Of a DNA stretch of 64,000 bases, positions 1 through 8,599 are shown piece after piece (the first letter of the stretch is position 1; each line of letters begins with the position of its first letter). The notes under the pieces were generated by a model that was not told the origin of the DNA, ran no database searches, and was given only the letters and a program-made list of their open reading frames with translations. Location of the stretch: NCBI RefSeq assembly GCF_000154285.1, contig NZ_DS483478.1:62001-126000 (forward strand), written 5' to 3'. The stretch comes from Amedibacillus dolichus DSM 3991. Its GTDB lineage: Bacteria; Bacillota_I; Bacilli_A; Erysipelotrichales; Erysipelotrichaceae. The position numbers and the translations under genes were made by a program.

Positions 1-114
1 TGCATAGCTTGCAATATATGCAATCGCAATCGGCTCCGTACACCCCATTGCCGGAACTAGCTCTTCCTTTAAGATTTGTATATATTGATTGTATTGCTCA
101 TCGTATTTTTTCAT
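1..114 (-). CDS. Cysteine desulfidase/UPF0597-family protein, N-terminal part only
   Basis: The first 38 codons of a gene that runs off the left edge; the ATG is at 114 on the minus strand. The translation contains PAMGCTEPIAIAY, the N-terminal signature of the UPF0597/CyuA (YhaM) family. Its characterised members are Fe-S dependent L-cysteine desulfidases related to the serine dehydratase alpha subunit, and the cysteine in GCTEP is expected to be a cluster ligand. No strong Shine-Dalgarno is visible (AATGG only). The family call is good; the substrate is inferred from the family, since most of the protein is outside the window. Confidence 0.72.
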   Translation of the reverse strand, partial: MKKYDEQYNQYIQILKEELVPAMGCTEPIAIAYIASYA

Positions 115-187
115 TTTAACCATTCCATTTCTTTTTGTTTTTATTATAATACATATCAAAAACAAACCCTAGTCTTTTTACACACTT

Positions 188-436
188 TTAAGGCTTTGTA
201 CTTTCCACAAACCACCGCATTCGTTCATAATAAAGATTCCGAATATTTCCGGCTATCCGACATTGATATAAAACACCGCAGCCTCCCACCTGAGAAACAC
301 TATTACGGATTTCCAAAATACGATCAATCGAATATTCTTTTCCATCGTCCCAAACAATGGAAATCGGTGTAATTCTTCCCTCTTTGTCTACCCTTTGAAC
401 TACCGATATATAACGTTTATACAGTCTCATACACAT
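188..436 (-). CDS. Small conserved protein downstream of Y-family polymerase
   Basis: An 82-residue protein with a basic start and a WDDGKEYSIDRILEIR stretch, ending in WFVE. It starts 5 bases after the polymerase stop codon and is very probably co-transcribed with it. Small proteins of this look often follow SOS-type Y polymerases in Firmicutes; I do not know a function. It has no signal peptide or membrane segment. A role in translesion synthesis is guilt by association only. Confidence 0.6.
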   Translation of the reverse strand: MCMRLYKRYISVVQRVDKEGRITPISIVWDDGKEYSIDRILEIRNSVSQVGGCGVLYQCRIAGNIRNLYYERMRWFVESTKP

Positions 437-441
437 AACCT

Positions 442-1683
442 CTAAAAGAACGACTCAGGGTGAATCACATGATCCCGCTGTGGCTGAAAATCACTAAGAC
501 CTTGATCTATGAGCATACAACACCGTTGAATTTTCTTAAATCCATATTTTTTCCGGATATCATCTACAACTTGCTCTAAACGCTGTTGCTTTTGATAATT
601 TTTCTCATCAACAAATAAATTCAACTGACGATAACATTCCATATATTGAATCCCACTAATTGAAACAGCAACACTACGCAACGGTATATGAAAATCATAA
701 TTTTCTTTCAACAACAATAAAATATGCTCCATAATCTCACTCGCTAAATTTGTTGCTTTATCAATTTTACATTGCCTGGTTATACTTTCCAAGTATTTAT
801 TCCGCAAGCTGATAGAAATAACATTTCCTTGCAGCCCCTGTTCACGAAGTCTTGAAGCAACCGATTCCGCTAACACATAAAAAACAATTTTCGCCTCTTC
901 AAACGTGCACAAATCTCTAGGCGTTGTAATACCATTTCCAATCGACTTTACCTCTTCTTTTTGATTGTGAAAAGCAACTTCCGAAATATCCTGCCCATTC
1001 GCAAACCACCAAACAAGCTCTCCCATTTTACCAAAGTGTTCTTTCAGCCAAACACGGGGAAGCTGTGCCAATTCACCAATCGTAACAATTGAATATTGTC
1101 TTAGCTTTTTAGCTGTTGCCTTACCAACATAAAATAAATGTTCAATCGGCAACGGCCACAGCATATCACGAAAATTGGTTCGTGTAATTTCTACAAGTCC
1201 CATATTTTTTTTCATATCGCTTCCCATCTTTGCAAACACCTTGTTATAACTAATGCCGATAGATACACTCAATCCAAGCTCATCTTTTACTCGTTTTTGT
1301 ATCTCAGTCGCAATCTCATATCCACTACCAAACAGCTTTGTGGATTCACTGACATCAATCCATGCTTCATCAAGACCAAATGACTCCACTTTATCGCTAT
1401 ATGCTTGATAAATTTCCTTTACTTTTTCACTATAATACACATATTCCTCATAATTAGGAGGAATGATACATAGCTGAGGACATTTCACAAACGCTTCGCG
1501 CAACGATTCTCCAGTTTTTACACCACATTCTTTGGCCTTGTCATTTTTCGCAAGAATAATACCATGTCGGCTTCTTTCACTTCCTCCAACTGCCATACAT
1601 ACCTCACGAAGCTGGGGAAACTTCATTTCTTCAATTTGCGCATAACAATGATTGATATCGCTATGCAGAATCACTCGTTCCAT
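442..1683 (-). CDS. Y-family (error-prone) DNA polymerase, DinB/UvrX type
   Basis: 413 residues. The N-terminal catalytic palm starts with a VILHSDINHCYAQIE strand (first metal-binding Asp). The second acidic motif reads FGLDEAWIDVS near residue 105, and a helix-hairpin-helix thumb reads FYVGKATAKKLRQYSIVTIGELA. The C-terminal little-finger domain follows. The ATG at 1683 is preferred over an in-frame GTG at 1692 because GAGGTGAGG lies at the proper distance upstream of it. Enzymes of this family copy past DNA lesions with low fidelity. The gene is divergent from a LexA-like repressor gene, and its promoter carries a palindrome, so damage induction is likely. The second acidic motif differs slightly from the common S-I-D-E-A-Y form, as in many clostridial members. 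Confidence 0.9.
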   Translation of the reverse strand: MERVILHSDINHCYAQIEEMKFPQLREVCMAVGGSERSRHGIILAKNDKAKECGVKTGESLREAFVKCPQLCIIPPNYEEYVYYSEKVKEIYQAYSDKVESFGLDEAWIDVSESTKLFGSGYEIATEIQKRVKDELGLSVSIGISYNKVFAKMGSDMKKNMGLVEITRTNFRDMLWPLPIEHLFYVGKATAKKLRQYSIVTIGELAQLPRVWLKEHFGKMGELVWWFANGQDISEVAFHNQKEEVKSIGNGITTPRDLCTFEEAKIVFYVLAESVASRLREQGLQGNVISISLRNKYLESITRQCKIDKATNLASEIMEHILLLLKENYDFHIPLRSVAVSISGIQYMECYRQLNLFVDEKNYQKQQRLEQVVDDIRKKYGFKKIQRCCMLIDQGLSDFQPQRDHVIHPESFF

Positions 1684-1702
1684 ATTCCTCACCTCGCAAT
1701 TT

Positions 1703-1730
1703 ATTATATACCTTTTGTTCCAAAAATCAA
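1703..1730 (-). promoter_or_regulatory. SigmaA-type promoter of the Y polymerase gene
   Basis: On the minus strand the -35 TTGATT (1730-1725) and -10 TATAAT (1708-1703) are separated by 16 bases, about 20 bases upstream of the polymerase ATG. The -35 lies inside the 10-9-10 palindrome at 1716-1744, so a protein bound there would block RNA polymerase. Confidence 0.6.
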
Positions 1731-1744
1731 TATATTTTGGAACA
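1716..1744. promoter_or_regulatory. Palindromic operator candidate, TGTTCCAAAA-N9-TTTTGGAACA
   Basis: A perfect 10-base inverted repeat with a 9-base AT spacer in the divergent intergenic region. A half-site copy (GTTCCA) recurs at 1779-1784, next to the -35 of the repressor gene. The likely ligand is the S24-family repressor encoded at 1841. It does not match the Bacillus LexA box (CGAAC-N4-GTTCG), so it would be a different operator sequence. Confidence 0.6.
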
Positions 1745-1787
1745 TTTCTATATTTTGTAAAAAAACCATATATTTATCGTTCCATTC

Positions 1788-1815
1788 TTGACATATCATT
1801 ATTCTATGGTAAACT
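1788..1815 (+). promoter_or_regulatory. Promoter of the S24 repressor gene
   Basis: TTGACA at 1788-1793, 16-base spacer, then TAAACT at 1810-1815 preceded by TGG, an extended -10. A GTTCCA half-operator lies just upstream of the -35 and suggests autoregulation. Confidence 0.5.
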
Positions 1816-1840
1816 AAACTTAAGAAATCAGGTGATATTC

Positions 1841-2425
1841 ATGAAGCTAAGCGAACTCATTGCTTATTATCGCAAGCTCAACAATCTAAGCTTAGAAGCT
1901 ATCGGCGATTATGTCGGTGTTGCAAAATCAACTGTCAAGCGGTGGGAATCCGGGGAATCGAAAAATATTCCGGAGGCAAAGTTGGAAAAGCTTTCCGAAC
2001 TATTTGAAATTGATGTTCCCACTTTTTTGAACGGACAGGTCAAGCCGATTCTTGGCTATGTCAAGGCAGGCTATGACATGTTTGCAAGCGAAAATCTTTT
2101 AGGCTATGAAGAAGTAACAAAAAAGGAAGCCGCACAAGGAGATTACTATTTAAAGGTACAAGGAGATTCCATGAACGGTTCTCGTATCCATGACGGTGAT
2201 TTGGTCTATGTGAAAACTTGTTCAGATGTAGAAAACGGTGATATTGCCGTTGTAATTATCGACCAAAGTGAAGTTACAATAAAGAAAATACTTAAACAAG
2301 AACATGCCTTAGTCTTAATGGCTACCAACCCTGCTTACGAGCCGCGTTTTTTTGATGAAAATGATATTCGTAATAAACGCGTACAAATTATTGGGAAGGT
2401 TTTACATTCGAAAATTCAATTTTAA
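1841..2425 (+). CDS. LexA/CI-like transcriptional repressor, HTH plus S24 peptidase
   Basis: 194 residues. Residues 1-60 form an XRE-type helix-turn-helix (LEAIGDYVGVAKSTVKRWESG). Residues 70-194 are a LexA-type S24 autopeptidase domain. The candidate cleavage site is Ala76-Gly77 in YVKAGYD, the nucleophile is Ser110 in QGDSMNG, and the general base is Lys148 in EVTIKK. All parts needed for RecA-stimulated self-cleavage are present. The ATG at 1841 is preceded by AGGTGA; longer upstream reading is not supported. Its divergent neighbour is a Y polymerase, so it probably represses that gene and itself until DNA damage occurs. It could also be a domesticated phage repressor. Confidence 0.85.
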   Translation: MKLSELIAYYRKLNNLSLEAIGDYVGVAKSTVKRWESGESKNIPEAKLEKLSELFEIDVPTFLNGQVKPILGYVKAGYDMFASENLLGYEEVTKKEAAQGDYYLKVQGDSMNGSRIHDGDLVYVKTCSDVENGDIAVVIIDQSEVTIKKILKQEHALVLMATNPAYEPRFFDENDIRNKRVQIIGKVLHSKIQF

Positions 2426-2462
2426 GCGTCCACTCATTTAAAATTGCTAGGAAGGTGAATAT

Positions 2463-3137
2463 ATGTATCACATTATGATTATTGAGGATAACGAAAAAAT
2501 ACGTAAAGAGCTTTGTGATTTTTTAAGTAAAAACGGTTATCAGACCTCTGGACCTGATGATTTTGAGCATATCTTGAAAATCATTCAAAATTCAAAGGTA
2601 GACTTATTATTATTGGATCTAAATCTACCTGTTGTCGATGGGCATTACATTTGCAGCGAAATTCGCAAAAAAAGCAATCTCCCTATCATTGTAGTAACCA
2701 GTCGTGATTCTGAAATGGACGAATTGATCAGTATGAATTTAGGAGCTGATGACTTCGTTACCAAGCCTTATAACCTTCAAATTCTTTTGGCACGGATTGC
2801 TCGTGTACTACAACGAAGTTATGAACATGAAAACAGCAATATTTTAAAAATTCACGACATTGCTTTGGACATATCGAAAAGCACCTTATCTTATAAAGGT
2901 AAAAGTTGCGATTTAACCAAAAACGAATTGCGGATCATGCACTGCCTTTTTATCAATAAGAACAAAATTGTTTCACGCAATGAGCTAATGCAGCATATGT
3001 GGGATTGTGATTTATTCGTTGATGACAATACCTTAACAGTAAATATCAATCGTTTACGCAAAAAACTAGAGCTTCTGCAATTAGACGACCTGATTGTTAC
3101 AAAGCGCGGATTGGGATATATTATTTATGAAGATTAG
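2463..3137 (+). CDS. OmpR-family response regulator, BceR/VirR type
   Basis: 224 residues. The receiver domain has phospho-acceptor Asp52 in LLLLDLNLP, and switch residues T and K in VVTSRD and VTKPYN. The C-terminal winged helix (about 125-224) ends GLGYIIYED. The kinase gene overlaps it by 11 bases and an ABC transporter follows, the standard antimicrobial-peptide sensing layout. The probable target is the promoter at 4349-4404 ahead of the transporter genes, where two direct repeats 11 bases apart are seen. Confidence 0.88.
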   Translation: MYHIMIIEDNEKIRKELCDFLSKNGYQTSGPDDFEHILKIIQNSKVDLLLLDLNLPVVDGHYICSEIRKKSNLPIIVVTSRDSEMDELISMNLGADDFVTKPYNLQILLARIARVLQRSYEHENSNILKIHDIALDISKSTLSYKGKSCDLTKNELRIMHCLFINKNKIVSRNELMQHMWDCDLFVDDNTLTVNINRLRKKLELLQLDDLIVTKRGLGYIIYED

Positions 3138-4140
3138 TGAATTTCTGCGTGAAAAAATTTATCTTTTTGTTTTCACTTTCTTATGCAGTCTTATTATCTT
3201 CTTCTTTTTATTTGCTATTCGAGTTACACCTAGTATTATCGTTATTATCGAGTTTCTTGTTTGGAGCATCGTTATCGTTGTACTTTGCGTGGAGTATGGT
3301 CGTCGATATTCCTTTTATAAAGTATTAGATGAAACACTGGCAGGTTTGGAACACAAATATTTAATTACCGAAATCATTGAAGAACCGCAATTTGCAGATG
3401 GAAAAATGCTGTTTGAAACTTTGCGCGATGTGGATAAATCTATGGCAGATCACGTACATATATATCGCAACATTCAAAACGATTATAAATCTTATATTGA
3501 AATGTGGGTACACGAGGTTAAAACACCTCTTGCTGCCGCTAAATTGATTCTCGATAACAACCCAACAACAGTCAGCGAATCCTTATGTGAAGAAATCGAA
3601 AAAATCGAGTCTTTTGTTGAACAAGCACTATTTTATGCTCGCAGTTCCAATCCGGAAAAAGACTATATCATTAAAAAAATCCCCTTACAGGAATCTGTCA
3701 ATCGTGTTATTCGAAAGCATTCAAAATCTTTCATTTATAAAAGAATGCGTATCGAAATAAAGGATATTGATACTTTTGTGTATTCCGATACCAAATGGTT
3801 AGAGTTTATTCTTGACCAAATTATAGGCAACGCTCTAAAATATATGCCTCAGGAAAACGGGCTATTGCAAATTTTTTGCGAACAGGTCGAGAATGCTGCA
3901 TATCTGCACATCAAAGATAATGGCATCGGTATTGCTTCACATGAGCTCCCTCGCATCTTTGATAAAGGGTTTACCGGAAGCAATGGCCGTACGAATGAAA
4001 AAGCTACCGGTATTGGACTATATCTATGTAAAACACTTTGCGATAAGCTATATCTAAATATCCAAGCTTCTTCAATACAAAGAGAAGGTACGACAATCAC
4101 AATCACTTTCCCAATCAGCAAGCTTATGCTACTTAAATAA
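3127..4140 (+). CDS. Intramembrane-sensing histidine kinase, BceS type
   Basis: 337 residues. Two membrane helices (about 13-33 and 38-60) are separated by only a few residues, so there is no extracellular sensor domain; this marks the BceS group, which senses through its partner ABC transporter. The H-box is MWVHEVKTPLAAAK with His129. The N-box (IIGNALKY), G1 (DNGIGI) and G2 (TGIGLYL) are intact. The start is the ATG at 3127 inside the end of the regulator gene, which implies translational coupling. Confidence 0.87.
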   Translation: MKISEFLREKIYLFVFTFLCSLIIFFFLFAIRVTPSIIVIIEFLVWSIVIVVLCVEYGRRYSFYKVLDETLAGLEHKYLITEIIEEPQFADGKMLFETLRDVDKSMADHVHIYRNIQNDYKSYIEMWVHEVKTPLAAAKLILDNNPTTVSESLCEEIEKIESFVEQALFYARSSNPEKDYIIKKIPLQESVNRVIRKHSKSFIYKRMRIEIKDIDTFVYSDTKWLEFILDQIIGNALKYMPQENGLLQIFCEQVENAAYLHIKDNGIGIASHELPRIFDKGFTGSNGRTNEKATGIGLYLCKTLCDKLYLNIQASSIQREGTTITITFPISKLMLLK

Positions 4141-4171
4141 CAACTGTATGAAAATAGCTTTTGTCTATTCG

Positions 4172-4212
4172 AAACGTACCATGCGCCTACTTCCCAAGAA
4201 GGTACGTTTTTT
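4172..4212 (+). terminator. Terminator after the two-component pair
   Basis: Stem AAACGTACC (4172-4180) pairs with GGTACGTTT (4201-4209), followed by T residues. It separates the regulator-kinase unit from the transporter unit, so the two are probably transcribed separately. Confidence 0.7.
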
Positions 4213-4348
4213 CATTATGGCTACTTAGATAACTTGACATTTTGTTGATGTTCCTTACTTTATCGTTTATCATCAAATTCTTTGTATTCTTTTTTTATAT
4301 AGTTGCAGAACGCTGCTTCATTTTATCCTTTTTTCTTATCTTACAAGT

Positions 4349-4404
4349 TTGTAATAGTATTGTAATATACTTCCATGGCAAGAAATCTTGCTCTTCCTTA
4401 CAAT
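4349..4404 (+). promoter_or_regulatory. Activated promoter of the Bce-like transporter unit with response-regulator repeats
   Basis: Direct repeats TTGTAATA at 4349-4356 and 4360-4367 are exactly 11 bases apart, one helical turn, as OmpR-family regulators usually bind. They sit just upstream of a weak -35 (TGGCAA, 4376-4381) and a good -10 (TACAAT, 4399-4404) with a 17-base spacer. This arrangement fits activator-dependent transcription. A separate TTGACA at 4234 has no good -10 partner. Confidence 0.5.
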
Positions 4405-4430
4405 ATAGGTGTACATTGGAGGTGTCTGAT

Positions 4431-4640
4431 ATGAAACAACTGTGGAAATACCGATTTGAATTTTGTATTGCCTTATCCGGAGTTTTGTTATTGGGAAGTA
4501 TTTTATTTCCTACAACCATGCCGGAAGAACTTTATGTTTTATTGCTTATTTTATTCTTGGTATCCATTGTGTTACTGAAATTAAATGGCATCAACAATTA
4601 TTTAAAAAAGAAAATTCAAAAAGGAGGAAGAATTTTATGA
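4431..4640 (+). CDS. Small two-helix membrane protein of the Bce-like operon
   Basis: 69 residues with a basic N-terminus, two predicted membrane helices (about 11-27 and 33-50) and a lysine-rich C-terminal tail. A strong ribosome site, GGAGGTG, lies 6 bases before the ATG. The stop codon overlaps the ATPase start (ATGA). It is the first gene of the transporter transcription unit. I do not recognise a family. Its position suggests a small accessory or sensor subunit of the transporter. Confidence 0.7.
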   Translation: MKQLWKYRFEFCIALSGVLLLGSILFPTTMPEELYVLLLILFLVSIVLLKLNGINNYLKKKIQKGGRIL

Positions 4641-5404
4641 AACCGATTTTAGAAGTCGAAAATCTTGAAAAATATTATGGGAACCGTGGAAACATTACAA
4701 AAGCGGTTGATAACATCAATTTTTGTGTAAATGAAGGAGAGTTTGTCGGTATTATGGGCCCAAGTGGTTCAGGAAAAACCACCTTATTAAATTGTATTTC
4801 TACTATTGATACAGTTACCAGCGGTCATATTCGTATCAATGATAAGGATATTACCACCCTCAAAAAAGACAACTTAAGTAAGTTTCGTCGTAATGAGCTA
4901 GGCTTCATTTTCCAAGACTTCAACCTGCTTGATACTTTAACCGCCTATGAAAATATTGCACTTGCTTTAACAATCCAAAAGGTAAAGACGGCGGAGATTG
5001 AAAAACGTGTACACGATGCAGCACGAAAATTAGATATCATGGATACTTTAGAAAAATATCCTTATCAGCTTTCTGGCGGACAAAAACAGAGAATCGCTGC
5101 GGCTCGCGCACTCATCACCAATCCAAGCCTTATTTTAGCCGATGAACCTACCGGTGCTTTGGATTCTAAATCAAGTCGTATGCTACTTGATTCTATGGAA
5201 CGTATGAATCAAGAATATAATGCTACCATTATGATGGTTACTCATGATGCCTTTACCGCTTCTTATGCACAACGTATTTTATTTATTAAAGACGGAAAAA
5301 TCTTTAATGAGATTATTCGCGGAAACGATTCTCGTAAGGAATTTTTCAACAAAATCCTAGAGGTTGTTACACTGCTTGGAGGTGACACAAGCAATGTACT
5401 TTAA
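4637..5404 (+). CDS. ABC transporter ATPase, BceA/MacB type
   Basis: 255 residues. Walker A is GPSGSGKTT, the Q-loop FIFQDFNLL, the signature LSGGQKQR, Walker B LILADEPTGALD and the H-loop THD. The family powers Bce-type permeases that remove bacitracin, nisin or similar peptides from lipid II-cycle targets. The start at 4637 has AAGGAGG upstream and a 4-base overlap with the small membrane gene. It overlaps the permease by 11 bases. Confidence 0.92.
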   Translation: MKPILEVENLEKYYGNRGNITKAVDNINFCVNEGEFVGIMGPSGSGKTTLLNCISTIDTVTSGHIRINDKDITTLKKDNLSKFRRNELGFIFQDFNLLDTLTAYENIALALTIQKVKTAEIEKRVHDAARKLDIMDTLEKYPYQLSGGQKQRIAAARALITNPSLILADEPTGALDSKSSRMLLDSMERMNQEYNATIMMVTHDAFTASYAQRILFIKDGKIFNEIIRGNDSRKEFFNKILEVVTLLGGDTSNVL

Positions 5405-7478
5405 GTTAGCCTTAAAAAATGTTAAGAAGAGTTTTAAAGATTTCTTAATCTACTTTTTAACCTTAGCCTTCGCTGTCTGTTTATTCTATATATTCAACTC
5501 TTTTCAATCTCAACAGGCTGTACTGGAAATGAATGCTTCACAAGCAGAAATTGTAGATCTGTTATCCACCTTTATGTCTTTGCTATCCGTTTTTGTAACA
5601 GTCGTTTTAGCTTTTCTTATCTTGTATGCCAACAACTTCCTTATTCGCAGACGAAAAAGAGAGCTTGGTATCTATACCTTATTAGGTATGCCAAAAGGTA
5701 AAATATCAAAAATTCTTGTCTACGAAACCTTAATCATCGGCATCATCTCATTGATAACCGGTATGCTTTTCGGCATTCTCTTATCTCAGGCACTTACTGC
5801 CGTTACCGCTTCGATGTTCGAGGTTCCACTAAATTATCACTTTGTTTTCTCTCCATGGGCAACCTTGATTACCTTTCTTTCTTTTGGCGGTATCTTCCTA
5901 TTAACCATGGTTTTCAACACCTTTGTTTTAAATCACTATAAACTAATCGACCTTATCAATGCAGATCGTAAAAATGATGAATTTAAAATCAAAAAGGTAT
6001 GGATTTCCGCTTTAATCTTTATGCTATCTGTCATCATTTTAGGCTGTACCTACTATTACGCAATCGACAAGGGACTATTAGCTTTTAACAATCTACCTAT
6101 GATTATCGCAGCCGGTTGCCTTGGAACCGTATTATTCTTCTTATCACTAGCCGGATTTTTACTAACTGTTGTAAAATCAAATAAAAAGCTCTACTTTCAT
6201 GGCTTAAACAGCTTTATCTTACGTCAGCTTCATTCCAACATCAACTCTAACTTTTTGTCCATGAGTGTTGTCTGTATCATGCTGTTGTTAAGTATCGGTG
6301 CTCTATCAACCGGTATGAGCTTAAATAATACAATCAATAAAACTATTCGTGTTTCCACTCCTTACGATGCCACGATATCTTTACGTGAACACTATGAACT
6401 TGTAGATAAAGAAGCTTCCGATGAAGATCGTAAATTTGCAGTTCATTTAAACGAAGAATCTCAAAAAATGATGGCAAACACAAAAAAACTTTATGAAAGT
6501 CTCAACCAAAAATATGCCGATAAGCTTCAAGGCTCTAACATTGTTTCTACTTATCTATCCGATTTCACTTACGAAGATTTAAAAAAGCTGCATATCTTAA
6601 ACAAAGACAATAGCGCTATGCTGCCTAACGAATACGATATGCCACTGATGCTAATACCTCTTTCCGTCTTTAATCAAGAATTAAAGGTACGTGATTTTGA
6701 TCCTATTGAATTGAAAAATGACGAGATTTATATCCATAACGATTCTGGTGTACTCGCCGATTTCACATATGATATCCTTGAGGATAAACCGACAATGGAA
6801 ATTTTTAATAAATCTTTCCATGTTATTAACGATGATTTCGAAATCATGCCAATCGGCACAACATCTGCTGTCGGTTCTATGGGAATCTGTATCGTCATGC
6901 CGGATTCACAAATCCCGAAAAATGCTACTGTATATGAAACCTATTGGAATTTTGATGTTATAAAAGATACAGATGCCGAACGCATCAGACAAGAATCAAC
7001 CAATACTCTTAGCAACTCAAATTCTAAATACGAGTGTGGTTATATGTATTCTTCAGACACCAAAGAAGATGTTTACGTCAACAGCAAGGGCTTATCTGTT
7101 GTATTCACCTACATCGGCATATACCTCGGAATTGTATTCTTAATGGCTAGTGCAGTTATTTTAGCACTTCAACAACTATCACAAGCCAACGATAATAAGA
7201 AACGCTATACAATCCTTGAAAAAATCGGTACCGAAAAGAAAATGATCAATCGTTCGATTTTCGTTCAAATCGCTATTTATTTCTTCTTACCGTTACTGCT
7301 TGCTATCGTTCACAGCATTGTCGGTATTCAAGTCGTTAATAATATTGTCATGGTATTTGGCAGAGCAAGTATTCTTACTTCCTCTTTAATTACCGCTGGT
7401 ATTATTATTCTCATTTATGGCGCTTACTTCCTAATTACCTATATTGGATATAAAAACATCTGTAAGACCACTCGCTAA
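5394..7478 (+). CDS. ABC transporter permease, BceB type (FtsX-like)
   Basis: 694 residues. Predicted membrane segments lie near 18-38, 50-75, 100-130, 150-170, 205-225, 230-260 and 285-310. A large extracellular domain follows (about 320-575), then three C-terminal segments. The arrangement of two FtsX domains and one big outer loop is typical of BceB, where the loop recognises the peptide or its lipid target. The ATG at 5394 has GGAGGTG upstream. It probably acts together with the kinase at 3127 as sensor and with the ATPase as detoxification pump. The substrate cannot be read from sequence. Confidence 0.88.
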   Translation: MYFKLALKNVKKSFKDFLIYFLTLAFAVCLFYIFNSFQSQQAVLEMNASQAEIVDLLSTFMSLLSVFVTVVLAFLILYANNFLIRRRKRELGIYTLLGMPKGKISKILVYETLIIGIISLITGMLFGILLSQALTAVTASMFEVPLNYHFVFSPWATLITFLSFGGIFLLTMVFNTFVLNHYKLIDLINADRKNDEFKIKKVWISALIFMLSVIILGCTYYYAIDKGLLAFNNLPMIIAAGCLGTVLFFLSLAGFLLTVVKSNKKLYFHGLNSFILRQLHSNINSNFLSMSVVCIMLLLSIGALSTGMSLNNTINKTIRVSTPYDATISLREHYELVDKEASDEDRKFAVHLNEESQKMMANTKKLYESLNQKYADKLQGSNIVSTYLSDFTYEDLKKLHILNKDNSAMLPNEYDMPLMLIPLSVFNQELKVRDFDPIELKNDEIYIHNDSGVLADFTYDILEDKPTMEIFNKSFHVINDDFEIMPIGTTSAVGSMGICIVMPDSQIPKNATVYETYWNFDVIKDTDAERIRQESTNTLSNSNSKYECGYMYSSDTKEDVYVNSKGLSVVFTYIGIYLGIVFLMASAVILALQQLSQANDNKKRYTILEKIGTEKKMINRSIFVQIAIYFFLPLLLAIVHSIVGIQVVNNIVMVFGRASILTSSLITAGIIILIYGAYFLITYIGYKNICKTTR

Positions 7479-7480
7479 AG

Positions 7481-7524
7481 AAAACAAGATGTTGAGTCAT
7501 AATGCTCAATCATCTTGTTTTTTA
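7481..7524. terminator. Bidirectional terminator between convergent genes
   Basis: AAAACAAGATG pairs with CATCTTGTTTT around a loop, with T or A runs on both sides. It serves the permease (+) and the convergent glycosyltransferase (-), whose stop codon lies inside the hairpin. Confidence 0.8.
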
Positions 7525-8585
7525 TATCGAAAGCATTGTGCATTCCTTTGTACCTCTGCACTATCCGGCTTATAGTTTGCTGCCCTCTTATGATAAATAA
7601 ATGCTTTGTCCTTATCCCCCAATTGCCACCAACAAACACATAGCTGCAAGCATGGTAAATAGCCATAGCAATCCACTTCAATAAATGCTCCGCTAGTAGC
7701 ATCAATCCTTCTTGATAATGCTGTTTCATACCAAAAAATCGCTTGATGATATTGTTTACGATCAAGAAAATGCTTACCGATATCACAACAAATTTCCGCA
7801 CGTGGCTCATCATATATAAAACTACGTAAAAAGCAACGCAGTGCATACTTCTCATTTCCCAAGAAATAAGCACAATATCCTAAAATCTGACATGCGCTAA
7901 TACAATTTTCTTTCCACCCTTGTCCATCATTCAAAAATTGTTCTAATAGATCAGCAGAGCGTTGATAAAATTGATGATTGTATAACTCACGAGCATAATA
8001 AAATTGTTCTCTTGGTGTTAGCACTACCCCCTTATCCAGCTGCTTTTCAAAGATACGCAAATTACGCAATGGATCGTTAACCACTAGCTTTTGATGCCGA
8101 ATCGCAATATCCAAATATTCAAGCTTTCCTTGCAAAGCAATCGTTTCATGCACTGCTCCTACCCACTGATGCGAAGAATCATTTTTTATGATACGCTCAC
8201 GATAATACGAAAATACTACTGCTCCCTGTTCATCAAATTCCGTATCATATTTGCATAAGAATATATCAACACTGTGATTTCCTTGCTGCTTCAACCTTTT
8301 CAGCTTGGCAATATCTTCATCAAGAATCACATCATCAGCATCTAACCACATCACATACTCACAGCTTGCTTTTGAAAAAGCCTCATTACGAGCTGCCGCA
8401 AAATCATCTATCCACGGATAATCGAATACCTGTTTCGTAAAGGAATAAGCGATTTCCTTCGTTCGATCACTGCTACCGGTATCCACGATAATGATTTCGT
8501 CAGCAAATTGTTTCACACACGCTAAACAACGCTCCAATACAGCCTCTTCATCTTTCACGATCATACAAACACTAATCGTAAGCAT
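7506..8585 (-). CDS. Family 2 glycosyltransferase with TPR-like C-terminus
   Basis: 359 residues. The N-terminal GT-A domain begins ISVCMIVKDEE, has a nucleotide-binding Asp in VDTGSSD and the metal-binding WLDADD. The C-terminal half (about 190-359) is helical with TPR-like units, as in the SunS/YjgM-type family 2 enzymes that modify proteins. It lies 14 bases downstream of a collagen-like gene with threonine-rich Gly-X-Y repeats, and that protein is the obvious candidate acceptor. Acceptor and sugar are inferred. Confidence 0.82.
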   Translation of the reverse strand: MLTISVCMIVKDEEAVLERCLACVKQFADEIIIVDTGSSDRTKEIAYSFTKQVFDYPWIDDFAAARNEAFSKASCEYVMWLDADDVILDEDIAKLKRLKQQGNHSVDIFLCKYDTEFDEQGAVVFSYYRERIIKNDSSHQWVGAVHETIALQGKLEYLDIAIRHQKLVVNDPLRNLRIFEKQLDKGVVLTPREQFYYARELYNHQFYQRSADLLEQFLNDGQGWKENCISACQILGYCAYFLGNEKYALRCFLRSFIYDEPRAEICCDIGKHFLDRKQYHQAIFWYETALSRRIDATSGAFIEVDCYGYLPCLQLCVCWWQLGDKDKAFIYHKRAANYKPDSAEVQRNAQCFRYKKQDD

Positions 8586-8599
8586 GCTTTACCTCAAGA

